NCBI GenBank assembly: GCA_937910255.1
Contig: CALEOQ010000357.1
Location: 1-20,113 of the forward strand
Origin: an uncultured Caulobacteraceae bacterium
GTDB lineage: Bacteria; Pseudomonadota; Alphaproteobacteria; Caulobacterales; Caulobacteraceae
DNA: 20,113 bases
Direction: 5' to 3'
Part shown: one piece after another, positions 7,221 to 14,684 of the stretch
Layout of the letters: the number at the start of each line of letters is the position of its first letter
How positions within the stretch are numbered: the stretch's first letter is position 1
Notes under the pieces: generated by a model
Database searches by the model: none
Told to the model about the DNA's origin: nothing
Seen by the model: the letters and a program-made list of their open reading frames with translations, nothing else
Program-made: the position numbers and the translations under genes

Positions 7221-8471
7221 TTAGTAGGCCATGCCCTGGGCGACGGCCTTGAGCTTCTCGATGGCCGAGAACTTGTCGTCGAGGAAGTCGTGGTCGATCC
7301 ACCAGTCCTCGACCTCCTGCAGCACCTGGCCGACCATAGGCCCCTTGGGCACGCCGGCATGGACCACCTCTTCCCCGGTCAGCGGGAAGGGCGGCGGGCT
7401 CCAGCTGTCGCCCAGGGCCAGCAGGCCGCGCCATTGGGCGGCGGTGGCGGTGCGGTTCGACCGCGCCCAGGCGAGCTTGACCCGGTCGTGGAAGGTCTGG
7501 GCGCCCAGGGCGTAGACCGCCCGGCGGGATTCCCGCGGGCTCATCCAGCTGGTGATCCGCGGCCCCTGCCCCTTGGCGGCGACCAGGCGGTCCCGCTCGG
7601 CGTTGGAGAGGCGAAGACGTTCAGCCGCCTGGGCCACGCCGATCTGGTCGGCCGGCAGCAGGCAGGCCAGCCGCAGGATCGGATCGCATTCGAAGAGCAT
7701 CTCGCTCTCGATCTCCACCAGGGCCTCGAAGTCGTGCAGATCGTCCACGGGCGGCAGGATCACGGCCAGCACGCCGGTCTCGGCCATCAGCCGCACGCTG
7801 GCCCGCGGATCGTCGGCGGCCAACAGCTTGAGCAGTTCCTTGGAAACCCGCTCGCCCGGCCGGTCGGTCAGGGCGTCGCGCAGGGCCTCGCAGGCCGCCA
7901 GGGCCTCGGGATCGGGGGCGCCGCGGCCGTACCAGGCGTGGAAGCGGAAGAACCGCAGGATGCGCAGATAGTCCTCGGCGATCCGCGTCCGGGCCTCGCC
8001 GACAAAGACCACCTGCCCCGCCCGCGCGGCCGCAAGGCCGGTCCCCAGGGGGTCGTGGATCGTCCCGTCGCGGGCGGCATAGAGGGCGTTGAGGGTGAAG
8101 TCCCGGCGCTGGGCGTCCTCGGCCCAGTCGGTGGTGAAGGCCACCACGGCGCGGCGGCCGTCGGTCTCCACATCCCGCCGCAGGGTGGTGATCTCCAGGG
8201 TGTGACCGTGAGCCAAGGCGGTGACCGTGCCGTGGTCAATGCCGGTGGGAATGGCCTTCAGACCCGCCGCGACCAGGGCCGCAGTCACCTCGTCAGGGGT
8301 CAGGGTGGTGGCGATGTCGATGTCGCTGACCGGCTGCCCGATGATGGCGTTGCGCACCGCGCCGCCCACCACCCGGGCGCAGCCGGCGCCGCCCCGGGCT
8401 TCCAGGGCGTCGAACACCGAAGCCGTCGCCGGCGCGCTCAACCAGGGGCGTGGACCAAGGCTCTCGCTCAT
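7221..8471 (-). CDS. CCA tRNA nucleotidyltransferase / poly(A) polymerase family protein
   Basis: This class II nucleotidyltransferase most likely adds or repairs the CCA end of tRNAs. The 416-residue protein has the N-terminal head motif VVGGAVRNAIIG (34-45) and the metal-binding pair D50/D52 in SDIDIATT. RRDFTLNALY (122-131) is the segment that recognises the nucleotide, and EDYLRILRFFRFH (167-178) is the linker motif shared with poly(A) polymerases. The C-terminal half is helical, as expected for the tRNA-binding body. Poly(A) polymerase cannot be excluded from sequence alone, but the length and alphaproteobacterial context favour CCA addition. The start overlaps the DUF6111 stop by four bases (ATGA at 8468-8471). 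Confidence 0.92.
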   Translation of the reverse strand: MSESLGPRPWLSAPATASVFDALEARGGAGCARVVGGAVRNAIIGQPVSDIDIATTLTPDEVTAALVAAGLKAIPTGIDHGTVTALAHGHTLEITTLRRDVETDGRRAVVAFTTDWAEDAQRRDFTLNALYAARDGTIHDPLGTGLAAARAGQVVFVGEARTRIAEDYLRILRFFRFHAWYGRGAPDPEALAACEALRDALTDRPGERVSKELLKLLAADDPRASVRLMAETGVLAVILPPVDDLHDFEALVEIESEMLFECDPILRLACLLPADQIGVAQAAERLRLSNAERDRLVAAKGQGPRITSWMSPRESRRAVYALGAQTFHDRVKLAWARSNRTATAAQWRGLLALGDSWSPPPFPLTGEEVVHAGVPKGPMVGQVLQEVEDWWIDHDFLDDKFSAIEKLKAVAQGMAY

Positions 8472-8770
8472 GGGGCGGGTGTTCCCTTTTCCTCGAAGCG
8501 GCCTGGGGTGACCCGGCCGCCTTCTGTGACTTCCGCCGGCACATAGACCTCGCCGCGGTTGTCCGATTGGAACACGACCATGAACAGCAGCGAAAGGCCA
8601 AACAGCAGCGCTGAGCCTGTGGCCAGCCAGGCCCAGGGGGTCGCGCCCATGGGGCGGCCGGTGCGCTTGGAATATTCGGCCCAGATGAACCAGACCACGA
8701 AGGGCAGCGCGATCAGCACCGAGCGGAGAAGAAAGACCCTAAGCAACCGCGCCTCCATAGAGCCGGTCAT
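8468..8770 (-). CDS. DUF6111-like two-helix membrane protein
   Basis: This 100-residue inner-membrane protein has two predicted membrane helices, at about 11-31 (RVFLLRSVLIALPFVVWFIW) and 46-67 (WAWLATGSALLFGLSLLFMV), joined by a basic loop (KRTGRP). A polar tail follows with EVYVPAEVTEGGRVTPGRFE, the YVPAxxxxGxxxPG pattern I associate with DUF6111. The function is unknown. It overlaps the NUDIX gene upstream and the CCA-transferase gene downstream, so all three are surely one transcript. A second Met at residue 5 (MEARLLRV) is an alternative start, and neither has a strong RBS, as expected for coupled translation. Confidence 0.8.
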   Translation of the reverse strand: MTGSMEARLLRVFLLRSVLIALPFVVWFIWAEYSKRTGRPMGATPWAWLATGSALLFGLSLLFMVVFQSDNRGEVYVPAEVTEGGRVTPGRFEEKGTPAP

Positions 8771-9383
8771 AGAGCGACCGCAGCATGCCGGCCGTGGCGC
8801 CCCAGATGAACCGGTTCTCGTGCGTCATGGCGTAGAAGCGCCGGAGCTGGCCGGAAAACTCCCGCTCGTGCTCTTCGTGATTGGCCGGGTCCATCAGGAA
8901 ACCGAACGGCGTCTCGAACACGTCGGCCACTTCGGCGGGATTGGGGGCTAGCGTGAAGTGCGGCTCGATGAAGCCCACCACCGGCGTCACCAGAAAGCCC
9001 GTGCCCGTACGATAGGGGGTCGACAGCCCGCCGAGGGTGACCAGGGCGCGGGGGATGCCCACCTCCTCCTCGGTCTCCCGCAGGGCCGTCTCCCAGATGG
9101 TCTCGCCGGGATCGCGGCGGCCGCCGGGAAAGGCGATCTGGCCGGTGTGGCGGCGCAGGGTGTCAGCCCGCCGGGTCAACAGCACCGAATAGCCCTGCTC
9201 GCGCTCGATCAGCCCCACCAGCACGGCGGCCGGGGTCAGGGGCGCTGGCTCCTCGCTGAGGTCGGCCGAACGTGGCCCGTCGTCCGACGCCACGACGCCG
9301 TCGACCGGATCGCGATCCTCCAGGGGGTCGAGCCGCTGGGTGATCCATTCGCGTAGCGCCCCGACGGGCGAACTGGGACTCAC
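8739..9383 (-). CDS. NUDIX hydrolase, coenzyme A pyrophosphatase type
   Basis: This enzyme probably cleaves coenzyme A or acyl-CoA to 3',5'-ADP and phosphopantetheine, removing oxidised CoA. The NUDIX box G(x5)E(x7)REUxEExGU is complete from G88 to I110 (GGRRDPGE...LRETEEEVGI). The stretch LLTRRADTLRRHTGQIAFPGG (given in part: RRHTGQIAFPGG, 77-88) is the UPF0035 signature of CoA pyrophosphatases. The 214-residue length includes a 50-residue N-terminal extension. The GTG start at 9383 overlaps the DUF1285 stop by four bases (GTGA). The C-terminus overlaps the DUF6111 gene by about 20-32 bases, depending on the start chosen there. Confidence 0.93.
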   Translation of the reverse strand: MSPSSPVGALREWITQRLDPLEDRDPVDGVVASDDGPRSADLSEEPAPLTPAAVLVGLIEREQGYSVLLTRRADTLRRHTGQIAFPGGRRDPGETIWETALRETEEEVGIPRALVTLGGLSTPYRTGTGFLVTPVVGFIEPHFTLAPNPAEVADVFETPFGFLMDPANHEEHEREFSGQLRRFYAMTHENRFIWGATAGMLRSLYDRLYGGAVA

Positions 9384-9958
9384 GAGACCGGCGCCTCCGA
9401 CCGGCCAAGCGGAAACCAGGTTCCGGCCGATTCGACCCCCAGCACCCCATCCCGCTCCTGCGCCATCTCCACCAGTTGGTAGAAGACCGGGCGGCTGATC
9501 AGCGCCTCCAGCCCGCGGCGCACATGCAGATAGGGCCGCGGCTCCTGGGTGGCCGGGTCGATCTCGACGCGAAGGGCGTTGTCGGGGCCGGCCTCGACCA
9601 CATCGCCGACATTGGTGGCGAAGGCCAGGACGGGTGATCCGTCCGATCCGGTGGCGACGTCCAGGCCCGTGGCGATGAAGGGCGCGTCCTCCACGGTGAT
9701 CTTCATCTTCTCCACCGGCGTCACCAGCCAGTAGCCGTCCGGATCCTTGCGCAGGACGGTGGAGAACAGCCGCACCAGGGCCGCCCGGTTGATGGTCGCG
9801 CCTTCATGAATCCAGCGGCCATCGGCGGTGATGACGATGTCGATCTCGCCGGAATGGGCTGGAGTCCAAAGGTGGACGGGGGGCAGGCCCCGGCCCGGCG
9901 CCTGCTTGGCCGCCGCGATCACACCATCCAGGCCAGCCTGGGAGTCGAGCTCTGTCAT
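9380..9958 (-). CDS. DUF1285 domain-containing protein
   Basis: This 192-residue cytoplasmic protein matches DUF1285 in its characteristic order: PPVHLWTPAHSGEIDIVI (26-43), ADGRWIHEGATINR, ALVRLFSTVLRKD (60-72), GYWLVTPVEKMKITVEDAPF (75-94) and a C-terminal YLHVRRGLEALISRPVFYQL. No catalytic residues are known for this family and its role is unknown. In many alphaproteobacteria it precedes the NUDIX - DUF6111 - CCA-transferase genes, as here. That conserved order suggests a functional tie to that group, but this is inference. It is the first gene of the cluster; 31 bases separate it from the GNAT gene upstream. Confidence 0.9.
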   Translation of the reverse strand: MTELDSQAGLDGVIAAAKQAPGRGLPPVHLWTPAHSGEIDIVITADGRWIHEGATINRAALVRLFSTVLRKDPDGYWLVTPVEKMKITVEDAPFIATGLDVATGSDGSPVLAFATNVGDVVEAGPDNALRVEIDPATQEPRPYLHVRRGLEALISRPVFYQLVEMAQERDGVLGVESAGTWFPLGRSEAPVS

Positions 9959-9989
9959 ACCCGGAAGGTAGGCGTGTGCGGCAGGCGCC

Positions 9990-10526
9990 TCAAGGCGCCG
10001 TAACGGCGCCCTCCAGCGGGGTCTGGCCCTGCTCCTGATCCCGCAGGCGCTTCAGCAGCAGCCGGCGGGGATCGACCGGACCCGGCATCACCACGCCCGC
10101 CGTCGCCTCGGCCGAAAAGCCCAGCCGGCCGAAGAAGGGCGGATCACCCACCAGCAGCACCTCGGCAAAGCCCGCCGTGGCGGCCGCCGCACAGGCGGCC
10201 TCCACCAGCCGGGCGCCGGCCCCCAGACGCCGGGCTGCGGCGTCCACCGCCAGCGGACCCAGGAAGATCAGCCGGCGCTCGCCCACAGCGATCTCAGACT
10301 GGCGCACCACGCCCACCAGCCGCGCGCCTTCCCAGGCGCAGAAGGACAGATCGGTCCGCAGGGGGGCGAACTCCCGCACCCGCTCCGACGCCTTGGCCAA
10401 GCGGCCGGGACCAAAGGCGTGGTCCAGCAACGCCTCGATGGCGGGGCCATCCTGCGGCGTCTCTAATCGGATGTCGGGGGCCGGACTCGGGACGGAGTCC
10501 GCAAGGGGAATGAAGGCGGCGGTCAT
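9990..10526 (-). CDS. GNAT family N-acetyltransferase (YhbS-like)
   Basis: This 178-residue protein should transfer an acetyl group from acetyl-CoA to an unknown amine. The GNAT fold is seen in IRLETPQDGPAIEALLDHAF (19-38), the strand LVGVVRQSEIAV, then IFLGPLAVDAAARRLGAG (87-104). The last segment carries the acetyl-CoA pyrophosphate loop, RRLGAG. The later VLLVGDPPFFGRLGF (123-137) is typical of the YhbS/putative-acetyltransferase subgroup. No RBS is obvious before the ATG at 10526. The gene reads in the same direction as the DUF1285 cluster and may be its first gene or a separate unit. The 241 bases upstream are shared with the divergent MFS gene. Confidence 0.88.
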   Translation of the reverse strand: MTAAFIPLADSVPSPAPDIRLETPQDGPAIEALLDHAFGPGRLAKASERVREFAPLRTDLSFCAWEGARLVGVVRQSEIAVGERRLIFLGPLAVDAAARRLGAGARLVEAACAAAATAGFAEVLLVGDPPFFGRLGFSAEATAGVVMPGPVDPRRLLLKRLRDQEQGQTPLEGAVTAP

Positions 10527-10767
10527 GGGCGAACTTTGCAGGCTGCGAGACAGACGGACCCGGCCCGCGACTTCGGCGGCGCCAGGCGGCTCTAGAGGAC
10601 GCGGATCTCGCGTCCGGTTCGTCGCAGCGCACGCATGGCGCCCTCGCGGTCAGCCTCGGCGATCATGTCGCCCGAAGCGCGCCCGATAAGGCCACCGCGA
10701 CCGCAGGTCAATGGAAACCGAATCGGCCGTTGCCGGGGGCGCCTGCGCGGGCCAAGTTGCGCCGCCC

Positions 10768-12036
10768 ATGTCCCAGTCCCCTCCCGAGTCGCCGGCGTCA
10801 GACCCCCTCCCCTCCGCCCGCGCCCTGCTGGGTCAGCGGAGCTATCTGCTGTTCTGGGGCTCGCGATGGGCCAGCTCGATCGGCGTTCAGGTGCAGAGCG
10901 TCGCCCTGGGCTGGCAGATCTACGAGCTGGCGCGCCGGACCATGGACGTCGCCGAGGCCGCCTTCGTGGTCGGCATGGTGGGGCTGGTCACCTTCATTCC
11001 GGTCTTCCTGCTGACCCTGCCGGCCGGCGAGGCCGTGGACCGCTATGACCGGCGCAAGATTCTGCTGGCCTGCTACGCCGTCGAGATGACCAGCGCCGGC
11101 ATACTGGCCGTCGCCACCTGGCGTGACTTCGCCTCGGTGCCGCTGCTGCTGTGCGTGGCGGCGATCTTCGGCGCCGGCCGGGCCTTCATGTCCCCGGCCG
11201 GCACGGCCCTTGGCCCCATGCTGGTGCCCCGCAGCCTGCTGCCGCGGGCCATCGCCTGGAATTCGCTCGCCTGGCAGACCGCCGCCATCGCCGGCCCGGC
11301 CATCGGCGGGCTGCTGCTGGCCCGCTCCACGGCGCTGGCCTATGAGACCGCCTTCTGCCTCTACGTCGCCGGCGCCACCCTCACCTTCTTCATCAACGGC
11401 CGCACCAAGCCTGACCTTCAGCCGGGCTCGCGCCTGGCCCTGATCAAGGAGGGCCTGGTCTATGTGTGGCGCCAGAAGATCGTGTTCGGCGCCATCTCGC
11501 TCGACCTGTTCGCCGTGCTGCTCGGCGGCGCCACGGCCCTGCTGCCGGTCTTCGCCCGCGACATCCTGCACGTGGGCGAGGAGGGCTTTGGCCTGTTGCG
11601 GGCCGCGCCGGCCATGGGGGCGACCCTCATCGCCCTGGTGCTGGCCGCCCGGCCGATCCGCTCCAACGCCGGGGTCACCATGTTCGCCGGGGTCGCGGTG
11701 TTTGGCCTGGCGACCATCGTCTTCGGGGTCTCGCGCTCGCTCTGGCTGTCGGTGGCGGCGCTGGCCATCCTGGGCGGGGCCGACATGCTCAGCGTCTATG
11801 TGCGCCAGACCCTGATCCAGCTGGTCATTCCCGACAATATGCGCGGCCGGGTGGCGGCGGTCTCGACCCTGTTCATCGGCGCGTCCAACGAACTGGGCGA
11901 GTTCCGGGCCGGGGTCTTCGCCCGTTTCATGGGGGTGGTGGCGGCCGCCGTGGTCGGCGGCGTCGGCACGTTGATCGTGACCGGCCTTTGGGCCAAGCTC
12001 TTTCCCGACTTGCGCAAGGCTGACCGCCTCGAATAA
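10768..12036 (+). CDS. MFS transporter of the EntS / MFS_3 type
   Basis: This inner-membrane exporter of the major facilitator superfamily has about 12 hydrophobic helices and 422 residues from this start. The N-terminal part, LLGQRSYLLFWGSRWASSIG and QSVALGWQIYEL, matches the enterobactin-exporter-like (EntS) group. The loop AGEAVDRYDRRKILLACYAV holds the conserved D-R-x-x-R-R-K between helices 2 and 3. The substrate cannot be predicted. An in-frame ATG at 10711 would add 19 residues (METESAVAGGAC...); I prefer MSQSPPES because the added part looks non-native, but neither has a clear RBS. The SDR gene starts 35 bases downstream with its own RBS. Confidence 0.9.
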   Translation: MSQSPPESPASDPLPSARALLGQRSYLLFWGSRWASSIGVQVQSVALGWQIYELARRTMDVAEAAFVVGMVGLVTFIPVFLLTLPAGEAVDRYDRRKILLACYAVEMTSAGILAVATWRDFASVPLLLCVAAIFGAGRAFMSPAGTALGPMLVPRSLLPRAIAWNSLAWQTAAIAGPAIGGLLLARSTALAYETAFCLYVAGATLTFFINGRTKPDLQPGSRLALIKEGLVYVWRQKIVFGAISLDLFAVLLGGATALLPVFARDILHVGEEGFGLLRAAPAMGATLIALVLAARPIRSNAGVTMFAGVAVFGLATIVFGVSRSLWLSVAALAILGGADMLSVYVRQTLIQLVIPDNMRGRVAAVSTLFIGASNELGEFRAGVFARFMGVVAAAVVGGVGTLIVTGLWAKLFPDLRKADRLE

Positions 12037-12071
12037 CAATCCGCGCAATATTCTTTTAGGGAGATAGATCC

Positions 12072-13004
12072 ATGGGCGTATTAGACGGCAAGGTTGTCCT
12101 CGTCACCGGCGGCGGCAACGGTATTGGACGTGAGTGCGCGCTGATCGCCGCGCAACAGGGCGCCAAGGTCCTGGTGAACGACCTGGGCGGCGGCCTGAAG
12201 GGCGAAGACGAGGGTTCCGCGGGCCCGGCCGAACAGGTCGCCCAGGAAATCCGCGCCGCCGGCGGCGAAGCGGCCTCCAACTCCGAGAGCGTCACCAACT
12301 ACAAGGCGGTCGAGGGCATGGTCGAGCAGGCCATGGACACCTTCGGCGGCCTGCATGCGGTGATCAATCCGGCCGGCATCCTGCGTGACGTGATGTTCCA
12401 CAAGATGTCGGAAGACGACTGGGACAAGGTCATCGACGTGCACATGCGCGGCTCGTTCAACGTCGCCCGCGCCACCATCGAGCTGTTCCGCAACCAGAAC
12501 GACGGCGCCTACATGTTCTTCACCTCGACCTCGGGGCTGTTGGGCAATATCGGCCAGGCCAATTACGGCGCGGCCAAGATGGGGATCGCCGGCCTGTCGC
12601 GGATCATCGCCATGGAAGGCGAGCGCAACAACGTCCGCTCCAACTGCCTGGCGCCCGTCGCCTGGACCCGCATGACCCAGTCGGTCCCGGTGAAGGACGA
12701 AGCCGCCGCCAAGCGCCGCGAGGCCATGGCCCAGGCGATCCGTCCCGACCAGCCGGCCCGCCTGTCGGTGGCCCTGGTCTCCCCGGCCGCCGCCCACGTC
12801 TCGGGCCAGGTGTTCGGCGCCTCGGGTGAGAACATCATCCTCTACTCGCAGCCCCGTCCGATCTCGACCCAGACCAAGGAAGAGGGCTGGAGCGTCGACA
12901 CCATCCTGTCGGAAGCCGTCCCGGCCATGAGCGAGAAGTTCTTCCCGCTGTCGCGCGGCCCGCTGGCCAGCCAGGGCGCCGCGCCGGCCAAGGCCGGCTC
13001 GTAA
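12072..13004 (+). CDS. Short-chain dehydrogenase/reductase, (3R)-hydroxyacyl-CoA dehydrogenase-like
   Basis: This 310-residue SDR probably oxidises a 3-hydroxyacyl-CoA or similar alcohol with NAD. It has the Rossmann motif TGGGNGIG (12-19) and an acidic residue after strand 2 (VNDLGG, D37) that favours NAD. The catalytic set is S152, Y165 and K169 (TSTSG, then YGAAK). The insert LGGGLKGEDEGSAGPAEQVA at 38-57 and the length recall the dehydrogenase domain of peroxisomal multifunctional enzyme 2. The usual NNAG is changed to NPAG (99-102). AGGGAG lies 8 bases before the ATG. An intrinsic terminator follows the stop by 33 bases. The substrate is inference. Confidence 0.9.
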   Translation: MGVLDGKVVLVTGGGNGIGRECALIAAQQGAKVLVNDLGGGLKGEDEGSAGPAEQVAQEIRAAGGEAASNSESVTNYKAVEGMVEQAMDTFGGLHAVINPAGILRDVMFHKMSEDDWDKVIDVHMRGSFNVARATIELFRNQNDGAYMFFTSTSGLLGNIGQANYGAAKMGIAGLSRIIAMEGERNNVRSNCLAPVAWTRMTQSVPVKDEAAAKRREAMAQAIRPDQPARLSVALVSPAAAHVSGQVFGASGENIILYSQPRPISTQTKEEGWSVDTILSEAVPAMSEKFFPLSRGPLASQGAAPAKAGS

Positions 13005-13037
13005 GACCTAGCCGCTCGTTCAGAGCTCGAAACGACG

Positions 13038-13068
13038 AGGCCCCGGTTCGCAAGCGCCGGGGCCTTTT
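13038..13068 (+). terminator. Intrinsic terminator after the SDR gene
   Basis: A 9-bp perfect stem, AGGCCCCGG (13038-13046) with CCGGGGCCT (13057-13065), is followed by TTTT within 13065-13068. The same stem and loop start (GGCCCCGGTTCG) recur at 14685-14716. Confidence 0.85.
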
Positions 13069-13124
13069 CGTTGGCCCAAAGGGGTTGACCGTCAGGTCAG
13101 ACGAGATCGTGGCCCGCCGCCGTC

Positions 13125-13547
13125 TCAGGCCGCGTTGATCTGATCCCTCAGGGCTTGGATCTGCTTGTTCAGCGCTTCCAGCTCCGGGCCGGACATCCTG
13201 GAACGGGCGATCAGGTGGTCGCCAAGACAGTCACACCTTTCAAGCAGGGCCTGGCCATCGGCCGTCAGCTTCACCTCCACCCGGCGTTCGTCCTCGAGGC
13301 TGCGCGTCCGGGTCAGCAGGCCTGCGGCCTCAAGACGCTTCACCAGGGGGGTCACGGTGCTGGATTCCAGATCCAGGCGCGCGGCGACGCCGCCGATGGT
13401 CAGGCCGTCGACCTCCCCCAGCACGCTCAGCACCAGATACTGCGGATAGGTCAGTCCCAACTGGTCGAGCAGGGGCTTGTAGGCCCGGGTGACCGCCATG
13501 CTCGTGGCGTACAGGGTGAAGCAAATCTGTTGGTCCAATGGGCGCAC
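13125..13547 (-). CDS. MarR-family regulator of the OhrR (organic peroxide sensor) type
   Basis: This 140-residue winged-helix repressor looks like OhrR, which senses organic hydroperoxides through a cysteine near the N-terminus. The start VRPLDQQICFTLYATSMAVT places Cys9 exactly in the OhrR LDxQxCFxLY motif. GLTYPQYLVLSVLGE (31-45) is also typical. The recognition helix is in LESSTVTPLVKRLEAAGLL (60-78) and the wing in SLEDERRVEVKLT. Further cysteines at 105 and 107 (ERCDCLG) could serve as the second partner of a two-Cys OhrR. I choose the GTG at 13547 because AAGGAGA stands 8 bases before it; upstream in-frame starts run through the operator region. It diverges from the hydrolase at 13690, its probable target. 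Confidence 0.85.
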   Translation of the reverse strand: MRPLDQQICFTLYATSMAVTRAYKPLLDQLGLTYPQYLVLSVLGEVDGLTIGGVAARLDLESSTVTPLVKRLEAAGLLTRTRSLEDERRVEVKLTADGQALLERCDCLGDHLIARSRMSGPELEALNKQIQALRDQINAA

Positions 13548-13593
13548 GTCGCCGCTCTCCTTCTGTCGTAAAACCTTCTTATCACAACAATAG

Positions 13594-13605
13594 ATGTCGC
13601 GATAA
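13594..13605. promoter_or_regulatory. Candidate operator, imperfect palindrome
   Basis: ATGTCGCGATAA matches the perfect palindrome at 13648-13659 (TTATCGCGATAA) in 10 of 12 positions. It lies in the 142-bp region between the divergent OhrR-like and hydrolase genes, about 47 bases from the regulator start. The centres of the two sites are 54 bp apart, close to five helical turns, which would suit cooperative binding. The regulator assignment is inference. Confidence 0.5.
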
Positions 13606-13647
13606 GAAATATGTGGACAGGCCGGAACGGCGCAGCTAGACATTCCT

Positions 13648-13659
13648 TTATCGCGATAA
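13648..13659. promoter_or_regulatory. Candidate operator, perfect 12-bp palindrome
   Basis: TTATCGCGATAA is a perfect palindrome 30 bases before the hydrolase start codon. Its A/T-rich ends stand out against the GC-rich surroundings. Position and symmetry suit a MarR/OhrR dimer that blocks transcription of the hydrolase and possibly of the regulator itself. Confidence 0.6.
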
Positions 13660-13689
13660 TCGTTGTCGCAGACACCAATGGAGACGACC

Positions 13690-14661
13690 ATGACTGTGTC
13701 CAACCAAGCGTCCCGCCGCGGGATCATGACCGCCAGCCTCGGACTCGCCGCCCTCTCGGCCGCCACCGTCGGCCAGGCCGCTGAGCCTGCGCCTTCGCCG
13801 TCCGCAGCACGCGGCGCCGACCGCGCCGAAAGCGGCTATGTGACCACGCAAGACGGCGTGCAGATCTTCTACAAGGACTGGGGTCCCAAGGACGCCCAGC
13901 CGGTCGTCTTCCATCACGGCTGGCCCCTGTCGTCCGACGACTGGGACGCCCAGATGATGTTCTTCCGGCTACAGAACTATCGGGTGATCGCCCACGACCG
14001 GCGGGGCCATGGCCGCTCGACCCAGACCGACAGCGGCAACGAGATGGACACCTACGCCGCCGACGTCATCGCGCTCGCCGACGCCCTCGACCTGAAGAAC
14101 GCCATCCACGTCGGCCACTCCACCGGCGGCGGCGAGGTCGCCCGCTATGTGGCCCGCGCCAAGCCGGGCCGGGTCGCAAAGGCCGTGCTGATCGGCGCCG
14201 TGCCGCCGATCATGCTGAAGACGCCGGCCAATCCGAACGGCCTGCCCATGGCGGTGTTCGACGGCTTCCGCACCTCCCTGGTCGCCAACCGCGCCCAGTT
14301 CTTCCGCGACATCCCCGAGGGTCCGTTCTTCGGCTTCAACCGTCCCGGCGCCAAGGTCAGCCAGGGTCTGGTCGACAACTGGTGGCGGCAGGGCATGACC
14401 GGCGGCGCCAAGGCGCACTATGACTGCATCAAGGCCTTCTCGGAGACCGACTTCACCGAGGACCTCCGCCAGATCGACGTGCCCGTGCTGATCATGCATG
14501 GGGAAGACGACCAGATCGTCCCCATCGCCAACAGCGCCCACCTGGCCATCAAGCTGGTGCGTCAGGGGACGCTGAAGACCTATCCCGGCCTGCCCCACGG
14601 CATGGCCTCGACCCACCCCGACCTGATCAACGCCGACCTGCTGGCCTTTTTCAGGGCCTAG
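13690..14661 (+). CDS. TAT-exported alpha/beta hydrolase, cofactor-free haloperoxidase (perhydrolase) type
   Basis: This 323-residue protein belongs to the non-heme chloroperoxidase/esterase group. The family hydrolyses esters and, with acetate and H2O2, forms peracids. The triad is visible: S144 in GHSTGG (142-147), D274 in HGEDDQIVP and H303 in LPHGM. FHHGWPLSSDDWDAQM (74-89) and AHDRRGHGRS (101-110) are hallmark segments. The N-terminus has a twin-arginine signal, SRRGIMTASLGLAALSAA from residue 8, with likely cleavage near GQA (28-30), so it should be exported folded to the periplasm; many relatives are cytoplasmic. GGAG lies 6 bases before ATG 13690, which decides this start over ATG 13678. 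A terminator follows the stop. Confidence 0.9.
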   Translation: MTVSNQASRRGIMTASLGLAALSAATVGQAAEPAPSPSAARGADRAESGYVTTQDGVQIFYKDWGPKDAQPVVFHHGWPLSSDDWDAQMMFFRLQNYRVIAHDRRGHGRSTQTDSGNEMDTYAADVIALADALDLKNAIHVGHSTGGGEVARYVARAKPGRVAKAVLIGAVPPIMLKTPANPNGLPMAVFDGFRTSLVANRAQFFRDIPEGPFFGFNRPGAKVSQGLVDNWWRQGMTGGAKAHYDCIKAFSETDFTEDLRQIDVPVLIMHGEDDQIVPIANSAHLAIKLVRQGTLKTYPGLPHGMASTHPDLINADLLAFFRA

Positions 14662-14684
14662 GCTGGCCGACCAGAACGCACGAG

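Noticed and set aside
7221..8471. GGAVRN instead of GGxVRD in the CCA-transferase as a lost residue
   Set aside because: From memory, alphaproteobacterial members often have Asn here, and the catalytic D50/D52 pair is intact.
6477..8546. 689-codon plus-strand frame opposite the amidotransferase and CCA-transferase genes
   Set aside because: The minus strand encodes two complete, motif-bearing enzymes. The plus-strand product has Gly/Arg/His-rich low-complexity composition.
10592..10711. Short minus-strand frame ending GAMRALRRTGREIRVL in the GNAT/MFS divergent region
   Set aside because: It needs a TTG start for 39 codons or an ATG for 24, with no RBS at either. Arg/Ala-rich chance frames are common at this GC content.
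10798..12048. 416-codon minus-strand frame opposite the MFS gene
   Set aside because: Its composition is Gly/Gln/His/Arg-rich with no domain, and the plus strand encodes a clear 12-helix transporter.
13548..13766. Longer N-terminus for the OhrR-like regulator
   Set aside because: It would run through the palindromic operator region and into the divergent hydrolase gene. The GTG at 13547 has a strong RBS and gives the normal family start.
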